This document shows, piece after piece, positions 16,518-25,303 of a stretch of 64,000 nt of DNA. Source of the DNA: DATARR01 sp044868005 (lineage in GTDB: Bacteria; Acidobacteriota; Thermoanaerobaculia; Multivoradales; UBA5704); the NCBI GenBank assembly GCA_044868005.1, contig JBIOVX010000277.1:1-64000 (forward strand), read 5' to 3'. The first letter of the stretch is position 1. Every line of letters begins with the position of its first letter. The position numbers and the translations under genes are program-made. Below the pieces are notes generated by a model, which searched no databases, was not told the DNA's origin, and saw only the letters and a list, made by a program, of their open reading frames with translations.

Positions 16518-17370
16518 GCTCGTCGTCATCACCGGCCTCTCCGGCTCGGGGAAGAGCGTCGTCGCCAAGTGCTTCGAGGACCTCTCCTACTACACGGTGG
16601 ACAACCTGCCGCTGCCGCTGCTGCGCCAGTTCCTCGACAATCCGCTGGAGCTGGTGCGCGGCCACGACCGCATCGCCGTGGTGGCGGACGTGCGCGCCAC
16701 GGGATTCGCCGAGGAGTTCCCGCGCCTCTTCGCCGAGATCGACCGCGAGCGCATCGAGCCGACGCTGCTCTTCCTCGAAGCCTCCGACGAGGTGCTGGTG
16801 CGCCGCTTCTCCGAGACCCGCCGGCCGCATCCGCTGGCGCCCGACCTGCCGGTGATCGAGGGCATCCGCCGGGAGCGCGAGGTGCTCGCCGAGTTGCGGG
16901 CCCTCGCGGACATGGTGTTCGACAGCAGCGAGTGGTCGATCCACGAGATCCGCAGCCAGGTCTACCGCGACTTCGCCAGCAACCCCGGCGAGGAGCCGGG
17001 AATGGTGGTATCCCTGGTAAGCTTCGGCTTCAAGCACGGCATCCCGTACGGCACCGACCTGCTCTTCGACGCGCGGTTCCTGCCGAACCCGCACTTCGTG
17101 CCGGGCCTGCGGGAGCAGACGGGGCAGGACGACGACGTGCGGGCTTATCTAGACCGGCAGCCCGACTTCGCGGAGCTGGTGGAGCGGCTGGCGGATCTGC
17201 TGAGCTATCTTCTGCCGCGTTACCGCCGCGAGAACCGGAGCTATCTCTCGGTGGCGATCGGTTGCACCGGCGGGCGCCACCGCTCGGTCGCCGTCTGCGA
17301 GCGGCTGAAGAGCGTGCTCGAGGAGCGGGGCTGGCCGGCGCGCCTGATCCACCGCGATATCGCCCGCTGA
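16477..17370 (+). CDS. rapZ: RNase adapter protein RapZ / nucleotide-binding protein
   Basis: A 297-aa protein. Walker A GLSGSGKS is at 20-27, the C-terminal domain contains SFGFKHGIPYGTDLLFDARFLPNP and the IGCTGGRHRSVA phosphate-binding loop. In E. coli RapZ presents a small RNA to RNase E and controls amino-sugar synthesis; the role here is not known. The start is a TTG at 16477, inside hprK; a later start would cut into the Walker A strand. Confidence 0.92.
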   Translation: MSETANPPRPARAKLVVITGLSGSGKSVVAKCFEDLSYYTVDNLPLPLLRQFLDNPLELVRGHDRIAVVADVRATGFAEEFPRLFAEIDRERIEPTLLFLEASDEVLVRRFSETRRPHPLAPDLPVIEGIRREREVLAELRALADMVFDSSEWSIHEIRSQVYRDFASNPGEEPGMVVSLVSFGFKHGIPYGTDLLFDARFLPNPHFVPGLREQTGQDDDVRAYLDRQPDFAELVERLADLLSYLLPRYRRENRSYLSVAIGCTGGRHRSVAVCERLKSVLEERGWPARLIHRDIAR

Positions 17371-17426
17371 GGAATCGGTGGAAACGGCGGCGGGTTAACA
17401 GGCTTGGGGCGGGATTTCCGGCAACG

Positions 17427-17882
17427 ATGATCGGCAAGTTGATTCTGACGCACGGCGGCCTGGCGAAGGAGCTGCTCTCGGCGGCCAGCATCATCTCGGG
17501 CCGCCTCGAGGGGTTCGAGGCGCTGTCGCTCGAGTGGAGCGACGGCTTCGACGAGGCCCGGGCCAAGGTGGCGACGGCCCTCGAGCGGCTCGACCAGGGG
17601 CAGGGGGTGCTCATCCTCACCGACATGTACGGCGGCACCCCGTGCAACATCGCCATGACCTTCTTCCAGACGGGGAAGGTCGAGGTGCTGACGGGCGTCA
17701 ACCTGCCGATGGTGCTGCGCCTCGCCTGCCAGGCCGAGGCGGAGGAGATGGAGGTGGCGGATCTCGCCCGCTGGCTGCAAGCGAAGGGGCAGAAGAGCGT
17801 CTGCCTGGCGGGCGATCTGGTGCACAGCCGCAAGTGGGAGACCGCCTGCCCGGTGCCGGCGGAGCCGAAGCGGCGTGACTGA
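17427..17882 (+). CDS. PTS mannose-family EIIA protein
   Basis: A 151-aa EIIA of the mannose/sorbose family. The phosphorylatable His is residue 9 in ILTHGGLAKEL, and LTDMYGGTPCNIA is a conserved core. No EIIB, EIIC or EIID gene lies nearby, so it is likely regulatory or serves a permease elsewhere. ATG 17427 gives the right N-terminus. It overlaps the HPr gene by 8 bp. Confidence 0.9.
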   Translation: MIGKLILTHGGLAKELLSAASIISGRLEGFEALSLEWSDGFDEARAKVATALERLDQGQGVLILTDMYGGTPCNIAMTFFQTGKVEVLTGVNLPMVLRLACQAEAEEMEVADLARWLQAKGQKSVCLAGDLVHSRKWETACPVPAEPKRRD

Positions 17883-18144
17883 GCGGGAGGTGGAGATCGT
17901 CAACCGCCTCGGGCTGCACGCCCGCGCGGCGGCGAAGCTGGTGCACACGGCCGGCGGCTTCCAGAGCCGGGTGATGATGCTCAAGGACGGCGAGGAGGTG
18001 GACGCCAAGAGCATCCTCGGTCTGCTGCTGCTGGCGGCGGGGCAGGGGAGCCGCCTGACGGTGCGCTGCGAGGGCGCCGACGAGGAAGAGGCGATGCGCG
18101 CGGTGACGGAGCTGATCGCCAACCGTTTCGACGAGGAGAGTTGA
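17875..18144 (+). CDS. ptsH: Phosphocarrier protein HPr
   Basis: An 89-aa HPr with both regulatory sites at canonical positions: His15 in RLGLHARAAAKL (target of enzyme I) and Ser46 in AKSILGLL (target of HprK). GTG start at 17875, inside the end of the EIIA gene. The stop overlaps the ptsI start by one base. Confidence 0.95.
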   Translation: MTEREVEIVNRLGLHARAAAKLVHTAGGFQSRVMMLKDGEEVDAKSILGLLLLAAGQGSRLTVRCEGADEEEAMRAVTELIANRFDEES

Positions 18145-19922
18145 TGCCGCAGCCGGAGATGCAGGTCCTGAAGGGAATGGGGGTCTCGGACGGGATCGCC
18201 ATCGGGCGGGCCGTGGTCATCGAGACCCGCGGGCCCGAGGTCTATCGTCTCCACATCCCGGAGGAGCAGGTGGAGGACGAGGTGGCCCGCCTACGCGAAG
18301 GGGCCCAGCACGCCAAGGGCGAGCTCAAGCGCATCCGCGCGCGCGCCGAGGAGGACCTCGGCAACGACCTGGCGGCGATCTTCGACGCCCACGTCATGCT
18401 GCTCTCCGACGCCAACTTCCTGGGCCGGGTGGAGGAGCGCATCCGCACCCACCACGTCAACGCCGAGTGGGCGGTGACGAAGACCGCGGAGGAGCTCGAC
18501 GACCGTTTCGCCAAGATGGACGACTCCTACCTGCGCGAGCGCAGCGAGGACCTCACCGACGTCGGCCGCCACCTGCTGCGCAGCCTGCAGGGCATCGCCC
18601 ACCACGACCTCTCGGAGCTGCCGAACGACATCGTCATCGTCGCCGACGACCTGACGCCCTCCGACGCCATCCGGCTCGGCCGCGAGCGGGTGATCGGCTT
18701 CGCCATCGAGAGCGGCGGCCGCACCTCGCACACGACGATCATCGCCCGCTCCCTCAACATCCCGGCGGTGGCGGGCCTGGTGGGGATCCTCGGCCTGCCG
18801 GGAGGCGGCGACGAGGCGCCGATCATCGTCGACGGCGAGACGGGCACGGTGATCCTCCATCCCACCGCCGAGGTCGTCGCCCAGTACCGCGCGCGCAAGG
18901 CGGAGCTCGAGCGCCACGACCGCGACCTCTTGTGTATCCGCGAGCTCAAGGCGGTGACGCGCGACGGCGTCGAGATCGCGTTGATGGCCAACATCGATCT
19001 GCCCGAGGAGGTCGAGGAGGTGGCCTCCTTCGGCGCCGCCGGCGTCGGCCTCTACCGCAGCGAGTTCCTCTACATCGAGAAGAGCCCGCGCCTGCCGACG
19101 GAGGACGAGCACGTCCAGGTGTACCGCCGGTTGATCGAGCTCTCGGCGCCGCATCCGGCCATCATCCGCACCTACGACCTCGGGGGCCGCAAGCTGGCGC
19201 GCGAGATGCTGGCGACGCAGGAGGACAACCCGGTGCTGGGGCTGCGCGGCATCCGGCTCACGCTGGCGCGCACCGACGTCTTCCGCACCCAGATCCGTGC
19301 CCTCTTCCGCGCCGGCGTCCACGGCGACCTGTGGATCATGCTGCCCATGGTGAGCACGGTCGAGGAGGTGCGGAAGTTCCGCGTCTTCGCCGCCGAGGTG
19401 ATGGCGGAGATGGAGCAGGAGGGCGTGCCTTTCCGCCGCGACGTGCGGCTGGGGGTGATGATCGAGGTCCCCGGCGCCGCCATCATCGCCGACGTGCTGG
19501 CCCGCGAGGTCGATTTCTTCTCCCTCGGCACCAACGACCTCATCCAGTACAGCCTCGCCGTGGACCGCAACAACGAGCACGTCGCCAGCCTCTACCAGCC
19601 CCTTCATCCGGCGATTCTGCGCATGTTACGCTTCGTCATCGACAGCGCGCGCGCGGCCGGCATCGAGGTCAGCCTCTGCGGCGAGATGGCCGCGGACCCC
19701 GGGTTCGCGCTGCTGCTGGTGGGCCTGGGGCTGCGCCGGCTGTCGATGAGCCCGCGCCAGATCCCGGAGGTGAAGACCTGGGTGCGCGAGGCGAGCGTCG
19801 CCGAGCTCGCCGAGCTGGCGACGGGCTGCCTCCAGCACAGCACCGCCGAGGAGGTGCAGCGGCACCTGGACGGCTTCATGGAGTGCCTGGTCCCCTCGAA
19901 GGCGAGCGCCTCGGGAACCTAG
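18144..19922 (+). CDS. ptsI: PTS enzyme I (phosphoenolpyruvate-protein phosphotransferase)
   Basis: A 592-aa enzyme I. The phospho-His is H196 in GGRTSHTTIIARSL. The PEP-binding barrel includes LYRSEFLYIE, LRGIRLTLAR, GVMIEVPGAA and FFSLGTNDLIQYSLAVDR, and SLCGEMAADP holds the catalytic Cys. It takes phosphate from PEP and passes it to HPr. ATG 18144 overlaps the HPr stop. Length matches the family. Confidence 0.96.
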   Translation: MPQPEMQVLKGMGVSDGIAIGRAVVIETRGPEVYRLHIPEEQVEDEVARLREGAQHAKGELKRIRARAEEDLGNDLAAIFDAHVMLLSDANFLGRVEERIRTHHVNAEWAVTKTAEELDDRFAKMDDSYLRERSEDLTDVGRHLLRSLQGIAHHDLSELPNDIVIVADDLTPSDAIRLGRERVIGFAIESGGRTSHTTIIARSLNIPAVAGLVGILGLPGGGDEAPIIVDGETGTVILHPTAEVVAQYRARKAELERHDRDLLCIRELKAVTRDGVEIALMANIDLPEEVEEVASFGAAGVGLYRSEFLYIEKSPRLPTEDEHVQVYRRLIELSAPHPAIIRTYDLGGRKLAREMLATQEDNPVLGLRGIRLTLARTDVFRTQIRALFRAGVHGDLWIMLPMVSTVEEVRKFRVFAAEVMAEMEQEGVPFRRDVRLGVMIEVPGAAIIADVLAREVDFFSLGTNDLIQYSLAVDRNNEHVASLYQPLHPAILRMLRFVIDSARAAGIEVSLCGEMAADPGFALLLVGLGLRRLSMSPRQIPEVKTWVREASVAELAELATGCLQHSTAEEVQRHLDGFMECLVPSKASASGT

Positions 19923-19946
19923 GCGTCTGTCGCAAGAGGAGTATGG

Positions 19947-20300
19947 ATGCGAGTTCCCATTCGCCGCGTGGAGAAGCCCTGGGGTTACGAGCTGATCTTC
20001 GCCCACACCGACCGCTACGTGGGCAAGGTCCTGCACGTCAACGCCGGGGAGGCGCTGTCGCTGCAGTACCACAACGTCAAGGACGAGACACTGTACCTGG
20101 CCCAGGGGGAGATCGAGCTGGTGGTCGAGGAGGACGGCACACTCGTGAGCACCACGCTGCGCGGCGGCGATTCGTACCACATCACGCCGGGGACGCGGCA
20201 CCGCATGGTGGCCGGGGAGAACGGCTGCGACCTCGTCGAGGTGTCGACCCCGGAGCTCGACGACGTGGTGAGACTGGAGGACCGCTATGGCCGTACGTAA
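19947..20300 (+). CDS. Small cupin protein, phosphomannose-isomerase-like
   Basis: A 117-aa single cupin domain: VEKPWGYELIF at the start, metal-site region SLQYHNVKDETLYLAQGEIEL and a second His in ITPGTRHRMVA. The pattern matches the cupin half of type II mannose-6-phosphate isomerase/GDP-mannose pyrophosphorylase, without the transferase. Function unproven. AGAGGAG lies before the ATG, and the end overlaps the next gene by 14 bp. Confidence 0.75.
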   Translation: MRVPIRRVEKPWGYELIFAHTDRYVGKVLHVNAGEALSLQYHNVKDETLYLAQGEIELVVEEDGTLVSTTLRGGDSYHITPGTRHRMVAGENGCDLVEVSTPELDDVVRLEDRYGRT

Positions 20301-21093
20301 CCACGTCCTCCTGCTGATCCTCCTCGCGGCGGCGGGCTGCCGCGGGGCGACTCCGGAGCCGGTGGCGCGGGCGGAGGAGGAGAAGGCCAAGGCCGCCGCC
20401 GCCGCCGCGCCGGCACCGGCCGCCCCCTCCACCCCTGCCGCGAGCGCGCCGCAGAAGCCCGCGCCCGCCCGCGACGATGCGCCGGTGGTCGTCGATCCCG
20501 GCGGCGGAGACGGCCGGCCGGTGAGCCTGGCCGAGGCCGCCCACGCCGAGAAGGAGCGCCGCGCCCACGCCGGCCAGCCGGTGGCGGTGATCAACGACAA
20601 GACCCTCCCCAAGTACGCCGCCAAGGGGCAGATCACCGTCGCCGAGCCCAAGGAGAAGAAGGAAGCCGCCGGCGCGCCGGCCGCGGGCACCGCGGCGGCG
20701 GAGCCGTTGCGCGACGAGCAGTACTGGCGCGGCCGGGCGCTCGACATCCGCGAGCGCTGGCACCAGGCGGCCGAGGACGTCAAGAAGCTGGAGCAGCGAT
20801 CGACGGAGCTGCGGCAGAAGTTCTACCTGGAGAGCGAGGACTTCATCCGCGACAACCAGATCAAGCCGGAGTGGGACCGCGTGCTCGACAAGCTGCGCCA
20901 GGCCCGCCTGGACGTCGAGGCCACGCAGAAGGAGCTGGCGGCGTTCCTGGAGGAGGGGAGGGCCGCCGGCGCCCTGCCGGGCTGGCTGCGCGAGGGGGAG
21001 GACGAGGAGCCCGAGCCGCCGAAGCAGGAAGAGAAGCCGCCGGCGGAGGCGATCGACGCGCCCATTCTCGAACCGCCCCCTGGGGGCCGGTGA
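20287..21093 (+). CDS. Predicted lipoprotein with coiled-coil C-terminal half
   Basis: A 268-aa protein with a lipoprotein signal: hydrophobic HVLLLILLAAAGC with lipobox LAAAGC and Cys18. An Ala/Pro/Lys-rich low-complexity linker (about 25-150) follows, then a charged helical segment (RERWHQAAEDVKKLEQRS onward) likely to form a coiled coil. No family is recognised. It overlaps the cupin and miaB genes, so it is cotranscribed with them. A structural or envelope role is possible but not shown. Confidence 0.65.
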   Translation: MAVRNHVLLLILLAAAGCRGATPEPVARAEEEKAKAAAAAAPAPAAPSTPAASAPQKPAPARDDAPVVVDPGGGDGRPVSLAEAAHAEKERRAHAGQPVAVINDKTLPKYAAKGQITVAEPKEKKEAAGAPAAGTAAAEPLRDEQYWRGRALDIRERWHQAAEDVKKLEQRSTELRQKFYLESEDFIRDNQIKPEWDRVLDKLRQARLDVEATQKELAAFLEEGRAAGALPGWLREGEDEEPEPPKQEEKPPAEAIDAPILEPPPGGR

Positions 21094-22433
21094 TGACGCC
21101 GCGCCGCTTCTTCATCGAGACCTGGGGCTGCCAGATGAACGAGCTGGACAGCCAGCGCATGGCCGGCCAGCTCATGCAGCAGGGCATCCTGCCCACCCGC
21201 GAGCCGCAAGAGGCGGACGTCATCCTCCTCAACTCCTGCAGCGTGCGGGAGAAGGCCCAGCAGAAGGTCTACTCGCGGCTGGGGGAGTACCGCCTGCTGA
21301 AGAAGGACAGCCGGGAGCTGCTGATCGGCCTCTGCGGCTGCGTCGCGCAGCAGGAGGGCGAGCGGGCGCTTGAGCGGGTGCCGGACCTCGACTTCGTGCT
21401 CGGTCCGGCGCGCGTCGGCGAGCTCCAGGAGGTCGTGAAGCGGCGCCGGGCCGGCGAGCGGGTGGTGGCGATCGGTTTCCCCGCGGAGCGCCGGTACGAT
21501 CTCGACGCCGTCTCGCGCCACGGCGAGTACAAAGGGATGGTCACCATCATCGAGGGGTGCGACAAGAACTGCACCTTCTGCATCGTCCCTCAGACCCGCG
21601 GTCCGGAGCGCAGCCGGCCCATGGCGGACATCCTGCGCGAGGTCCGGCACCTCCTGGACTACGGCTTCCGGGAGATCGAGCTGCTGGGCCAGACGGTGAA
21701 CCACTGGCGTGAGCCGGACGGCGGCGCGGATTTCGCGGACCTGCTCGACCGCGTCGCCCGCCTGCCGGGAGTCGAGCGGCTGCGCTTCGTCACCTCCTAC
21801 CCGCGCGATTTCACGCCGCGCATGGTGGAGCAGGTGGGGCGCCACGCCAGCATCTGCCCCTACCTCCACCTGCCGGTGCAGTCGGGCTCGGACGCCGTGC
21901 TGCGCCGCATGGGGCGCGGCTACACGCGGGACGACTACCGCGAGCTGGCGGCGCAGCTCCGGCGGGCGCGGCCGGACCTGGCGCTGTCGACGGATCTCAT
22001 CGTCGGCTTTCCGGGCGAGACGGAGGAGGATTTCACTCGCACGCTCGATCTGGTGGGCGAGATCCGCTTCTCGGCGGTTTACGCCTTCACCTACTCGCCG
22101 CGGCCCGGCACGGCGGCGCCCCGCCTGAGCGGCGCCGTGGAGCCCGGGGTGGCTTCCGAACGGCTGCAGCGCCTCTTCGCCCTCCAGGAGGGGATCCAGC
22201 GGGAGATCAACCAGGGCCTGATCGGCCGCGAGTTCGAGGTGATCGTGACCGGCTGGGGCAAACAGCCCGGAGCGCAGACCGGACGCACGCCCTGCCACCG
22301 CGTCGTCCATTTCGGCGCCGGCCCCGAGCCGGTCTCCCTCGGCGGCGTGACGCGCGTGCAGGTGGAATCAGCCTTCCCGCACAGCCTTCTCGGCCGCCGG
22401 ATCGACGTTCCCGTCGATGCGTTGACGATCTGA
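21093..22433 (+). CDS. miaB: tRNA-2-methylthio-N6-dimethylallyladenosine synthase
   Basis: A 446-aa radical-SAM methylthiotransferase. The N-terminal UPF0004 domain has ETWGCQMNELDS and NSCSVREKA; the radical-SAM cluster motif is CDKNCTFC, and a TRAM domain (GRTPCHRVVHF) closes the protein. It adds the 2-methylthio group to i6A37 of tRNAs. The start overlaps the upstream stop; GTG 21090 is an alternative. The QMNELDS and SGSDAVLRRM features favour MiaB over MtaB or RimO. Confidence 0.93.
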   Translation: MTPRRFFIETWGCQMNELDSQRMAGQLMQQGILPTREPQEADVILLNSCSVREKAQQKVYSRLGEYRLLKKDSRELLIGLCGCVAQQEGERALERVPDLDFVLGPARVGELQEVVKRRRAGERVVAIGFPAERRYDLDAVSRHGEYKGMVTIIEGCDKNCTFCIVPQTRGPERSRPMADILREVRHLLDYGFREIELLGQTVNHWREPDGGADFADLLDRVARLPGVERLRFVTSYPRDFTPRMVEQVGRHASICPYLHLPVQSGSDAVLRRMGRGYTRDDYRELAAQLRRARPDLALSTDLIVGFPGETEEDFTRTLDLVGEIRFSAVYAFTYSPRPGTAAPRLSGAVEPGVASERLQRLFALQEGIQREINQGLIGREFEVIVTGWGKQPGAQTGRTPCHRVVHFGAGPEPVSLGGVTRVQVESAFPHSLLGRRIDVPVDALTI

Positions 22434-22453
22434 AATCCTGCCTCAGATTCGCC

Positions 22454-22482
22454 TTGACCTCGCCTCCCGCGGCGCCCACAAT
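22454..22482 (+). promoter_or_regulatory. Sigma-70-type promoter, leaderless start for the DUF151 gene
   Basis: TTGACC (22454-22459), a 17-bp spacer and CACAAT (22477-22482). The expected start site 7 bp on is the A of the ATG at 22489, so the mRNA would have no leader and no ribosome-binding site. Confidence 0.55.
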
Positions 22483-22488
22483 AGCGGT

Positions 22489-22989
22489 ATGAGCAACGCC
22501 GACGAAGAGCTCCAGGTGGAAATCAAAGGGCTGATGTTGGACCCCTCGTCCAACGTCCCGATCGTGATCCTCCGGGACATCCGGAGCCAACTGTTCCTGC
22601 CGATCTGGATCGGTGTCTTCGAAGCCAACGCGATCGCGCTCCGTCTGGAGAACGTCGAGCCTCCCCGCCCGATGACCCACGACCTGCTGCGGTCGGTCGT
22701 GGAGAGCCTCGGCGGGCGGGTGGAGAAGATCGTGATTTCCGACCTCAAGGAGAGCACCTTCTTCGCCGTCATCCACGTGCTCAACCACGAGCGGGCGCTC
22801 ACCATCGACGCCCGCCCGAGCGACGCCATCGCGCTGGCCCTGCGCACCGAGTCCCCCATCTTCGTCCTGCGCTCGGTGCTCGACAAGGCGCAGGCCGTGG
22901 ACCTCGCGACGCAGGCGAGCGACGAGGAGAAGCTCAAGAAATGGCTGGAAGAGATCAGTCCTGAAGAGCTGGGGAAGTGGACCATGTGA
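22489..22989 (+). CDS. Bifunctional nuclease family protein (DUF151)
   Basis: A 166-aa protein of the BFN/DUF151 family: LDPSSNVPIVILRD, FLPIWIGVFEANAIAL, RPMTHDLL and the conserved ARPSDAIALALR. Family members have been reported with DNase and RNase activity, but the bacterial role is poorly defined. It stands alone between miaB and parA with its own promoter. Confidence 0.85.
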   Translation: MSNADEELQVEIKGLMLDPSSNVPIVILRDIRSQLFLPIWIGVFEANAIALRLENVEPPRPMTHDLLRSVVESLGGRVEKIVISDLKESTFFAVIHVLNHERALTIDARPSDAIALALRTESPIFVLRSVLDKAQAVDLATQASDEEKLKKWLEEISPEELGKWTM

Positions 22990-23051
22990 CGATGCGTTTG
23001 ATCATGCGTCAGGCCGTCCACAACCCCTGAATTTCCAGCGCTTTAACCGCC

Positions 23052-23069
23052 ATGTCGGCGCGCCGACAT
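23052..23069. promoter_or_regulatory. Perfect 18-bp palindrome upstream of the parA promoter
   Basis: ATGTCGGCGCGCCGACAT is its own reverse complement and ends 16 bp before the -35 hexamer of the parA promoter. Its position suggests a dimer-binding operator. It does not match the parS consensus. Confidence 0.4.
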
Positions 23070-23085
23070 CGGAGGCTCCGTCAGC

Positions 23086-23115
23086 TTGACCTGTTCGGCG
23101 CCCATTCTCTACACT
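23086..23115 (+). promoter_or_regulatory. Sigma-70-type promoter of parAB
   Basis: TTGACC (23086-23091), 18-bp spacer, TACACT (23110-23115). The expected start is about 23122, leaving a leader of about 5 nt before ATG 23127. Confidence 0.55.
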
Positions 23116-23126
23116 GCCCGCCGTCT

Positions 23127-23885
23127 ATGATCATCGCCATCGCCAACCAGAAAGGCGGAGTGGGGAAGACCACCACCGCCATCAACCTCGCCGCGGCCCT
23201 CGCCAGCAAGGGCATGAAGACGCTATTGGTGGACCTCGACCCGCAGTCCAACAGCTCGATGTCCTTCCTCGACATCCACGGCCTCACGGTGTCCATCTAC
23301 GACGCGCTGACCGAGGACGGCACTCACCTCCCTGCCATCGTCAAGCCCGCCGACCGTATCGAGAACCTCTTCATCGCCCCGTCCACCATCGCCCTGGCGA
23401 AGATCGAGGCCAAGCTCATCGGCGAGCTCGACAGCCATTACCGGCTGAAGGACGAGCTGCAGCGGATCCAGGAGGAATACGCCTACATCATCATCGACAC
23501 GCCGCCGACCCTGGGCATCATCACCGTCAACGCCCTGGTCGCGGCCACCCACGTCCTGATCCCCATCCAGGCCAGCTACTTCGCCCTCGAAGGCACGGAC
23601 GACCTGCTGGAGACGATCGACAAGATCAAGGTCCGAGCCAACCCGCAGCTCCAGATCCTCGGCGCTCTCATCACCATGTACGACAAGCGCACCCTGCTGG
23701 CGAAGGATATCCTCGAGCAGATCCAGCGGGTCTTCGGCGTCAAGGTCTTCGAGACCGTGATCACCAAGAGCGTGCGCCTGGAGGAGAGTCCCGCCTACCG
23801 GGAGTCGATCTTCACCTTCGCGCCGCGGTCGAGCGGTGCCTACGAGTACTACCGGCTTTCCGAGGAGGTGCTGAGCCGTGTCTGA
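23127..23885 (+). CDS. parA: Chromosome-partitioning ATPase ParA/Soj
   Basis: A 252-aa deviant Walker ATPase. NQKGGVGKTTTAINLA is the P-loop with signature Lys, followed by LLVDLDPQSN and YIIIDTPPTLG. With ParB it moves origin regions apart by ATP-dependent DNA binding. ATG 23127 is favoured over upstream in-frame codons because the protein family begins right there and the promoter lies just upstream. It overlaps parB by 8 bp. The lack of an N-terminal DNA-binding domain indicates the chromosomal-type ParA. Confidence 0.93.
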   Translation: MIIAIANQKGGVGKTTTAINLAAALASKGMKTLLVDLDPQSNSSMSFLDIHGLTVSIYDALTEDGTHLPAIVKPADRIENLFIAPSTIALAKIEAKLIGELDSHYRLKDELQRIQEEYAYIIIDTPPTLGIITVNALVAATHVLIPIQASYFALEGTDDLLETIDKIKVRANPQLQILGALITMYDKRTLLAKDILEQIQRVFGVKVFETVITKSVRLEESPAYRESIFTFAPRSSGAYEYYRLSEEVLSRV

Positions 23886-24750
23886 TCCCGCCCGCAAGCG
23901 AGGGCTCCCGGTGCGCGTGAAGATGCGTCACGACACCCACTTCGTCGAGGAGCTCACGGCGCGTCACGAAGCTCCGGTGGGAAGAATGATCCCGCTCTCG
24001 GCCATCGAGCCGGACCCCGGCCAGCCGCGGTCGACGATGGGGGACCTGGGCGACCTCGTGCTCTCGATCCGCGAAAAAGGAGTCCTGGAGCCGATCCTCG
24101 TCCGCCCGCGGCCCGGCGGACCGGAGGACGGCCCCTCGGGCGTGCTCTATCGCATCATCTCGGGCGAGCGACGCTACCGGGCGGCCCAGGAGGCCGGGCT
24201 CTACGAGGTGCCAGCCATCGAGATGGAGGTTTCCGACCAGGAGGCGCTGGAGATCGCCCTCATCGAGAACCTCCAGCGCAAGGACCTGACGCCGTTCGAA
24301 GAAGCCGAAGGCTATCGGCTCCTCGGCGAGGCGCACGGCTACACTCACGAGGAGATCGGCGAGGCGGTGGGCAAGGCGCGCACCGTCGTCACCGAGAGCC
24401 TCTCGCTGCTCCAGATGCCGCCGCGGGCGCGCGACACCGTCCAAGCGCTCGGCCTCACCTCGAAGTCGCTGCTGCTGGAGGTGCTCAAGGCCGGCAGCGA
24501 GGGCGAGATGATCGAGCTGCTCGAGGAGGTGGCCCGGCGCGGCCTCAACCGCGACGACCTGCGCCAGCGCCTGCGGCGGGAGCGGGGAAGCAAGAAGTCC
24601 GGCCGCCGCAAACCGTACGTCTTCCGCTTCAAGGCGCCCGACCGCACGTACAGCCTGTCGCTGAGCTTCCGCCAGAGCGAAGTCGATCAGGACGACCTGA
24701 TCCGCGCCCTCGAACAGATCCTGGCCGACCTGCGGAAAAGCGCTCGCTGA
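23878..24750 (+). CDS. parB: Chromosome-partitioning protein ParB/Spo0J
   Basis: A 290-aa ParB. IEPDPGQPR and the CTP-binding SGERRYRAAQEAG box lie in the N-terminal domain, then ENLQRKDLTPFEEAEGY and the helix-turn-helix (TVVTESLSLLQMP) that reads parS. The C-terminal end is a short dimerisation region. GTG start at 23878 within parA. No canonical parS was seen nearby. The gap to queD (24751-24858) contains nothing recognisable. Confidence 0.92.
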   Translation: MSDPARKRGLPVRVKMRHDTHFVEELTARHEAPVGRMIPLSAIEPDPGQPRSTMGDLGDLVLSIREKGVLEPILVRPRPGGPEDGPSGVLYRIISGERRYRAAQEAGLYEVPAIEMEVSDQEALEIALIENLQRKDLTPFEEAEGYRLLGEAHGYTHEEIGEAVGKARTVVTESLSLLQMPPRARDTVQALGLTSKSLLLEVLKAGSEGEMIELLEEVARRGLNRDDLRQRLRRERGSKKSGRRKPYVFRFKAPDRTYSLSLSFRQSEVDQDDLIRALEQILADLRKSAR

Positions 24751-24858
24751 ATTGGCGCCTTGACGCCGTAACTGCTCTCTGTCCGTTCCGTCCGATCAGT
24801 CTGATAAGGGTGATTATGTAAACAAGCCGGCGCGGAGAACGGGCGGCGGAGCCCGCGG

Positions 24859-25278
24859 TCAGTCGGCGCTCCACTCCGCGGCCAGGTCTTCGTCTTCCTC
24901 GACCCGCAGCCGGGCGAGCTCGCTGCCGGCAGGCAACCGCCCGGCGAGCTGCTCGTGGATCCAGCGGACGAGGTTCTCGCTGGACGGGATGGCACTTCCC
25001 TCCCCGAACTCCGCCAGGGCCGCGTTGAGGTGCTGGTGATCGAGGCGGTCGAGGACGTGCTCCTGCACGAGCCCGTCGAGCCGGGCCAGATCGACGACGA
25101 AGCCGGTGGCGTCATCGACCTCCCCCCGCACGGTGACGTACAGGCGGTAGTTGTGGCCGTGGCCGGGCAGGTTCGCGCACTTGCCGAAACGGGCGCGGTT
25201 CTCCGCCTCGCTCCATTCCGGACGGCGGTACAGATGGCTGGCGCTGAACCGGTAGCGGCGCTCGAGGGCGATCTTCAT
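24859..25278 (-). CDS. queD: 6-carboxy-tetrahydropterin synthase QueD / PTPS family
   Basis: A 139-aa T-fold enzyme. Zinc ligands His15 (FSASH), His40 and His42 (LPGHGHNY), the catalytic Cys34 in FGKCANL, and DHQHLN in the middle. QueD turns 7,8-dihydroneopterin triphosphate into 6-carboxytetrahydropterin for queuosine and other deazapurines. No other queuosine genes are nearby, so a pterin role is also possible. It is divergent from lptFG with only 25 bp between starts. Confidence 0.85.
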   Translation of the reverse strand: MKIALERRYRFSASHLYRRPEWSEAENRARFGKCANLPGHGHNYRLYVTVRGEVDDATGFVVDLARLDGLVQEHVLDRLDHQHLNAALAEFGEGSAIPSSENLVRWIHEQLAGRLPAGSELARLRVEEDEDLAAEWSAD

Positions 25279-25288
25279 CTCACCGATC

Positions 25289-25296
25289 CATATAAT
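25289..25296. promoter_or_regulatory. Overlapping divergent -10 elements of queD and lptFG
   Basis: TATAAT at 25291-25296 on the plus strand would start transcription near 25303, at GTG 25304 of lptFG. On the minus strand TATATG occupies 25294-25289 and would start near 25282, 4 nt before queD. The two hexamers share four base pairs, so polymerase may choose direction here. Confidence 0.45.
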
Positions 25297-25303
25297 GGCG
25301 CCC

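Noticed and set aside
23052..23126. Upstream extension of ParA from an in-frame ATG at 23052
   Set aside because: It would contain the promoter and palindrome and adds residues not found in the family.
25295..25303. ATG 25295 as the lptFG start
   Set aside because: The codon is inside the -10 hexamer; GTG 25304 agrees with the likely transcription start and family N-terminus.
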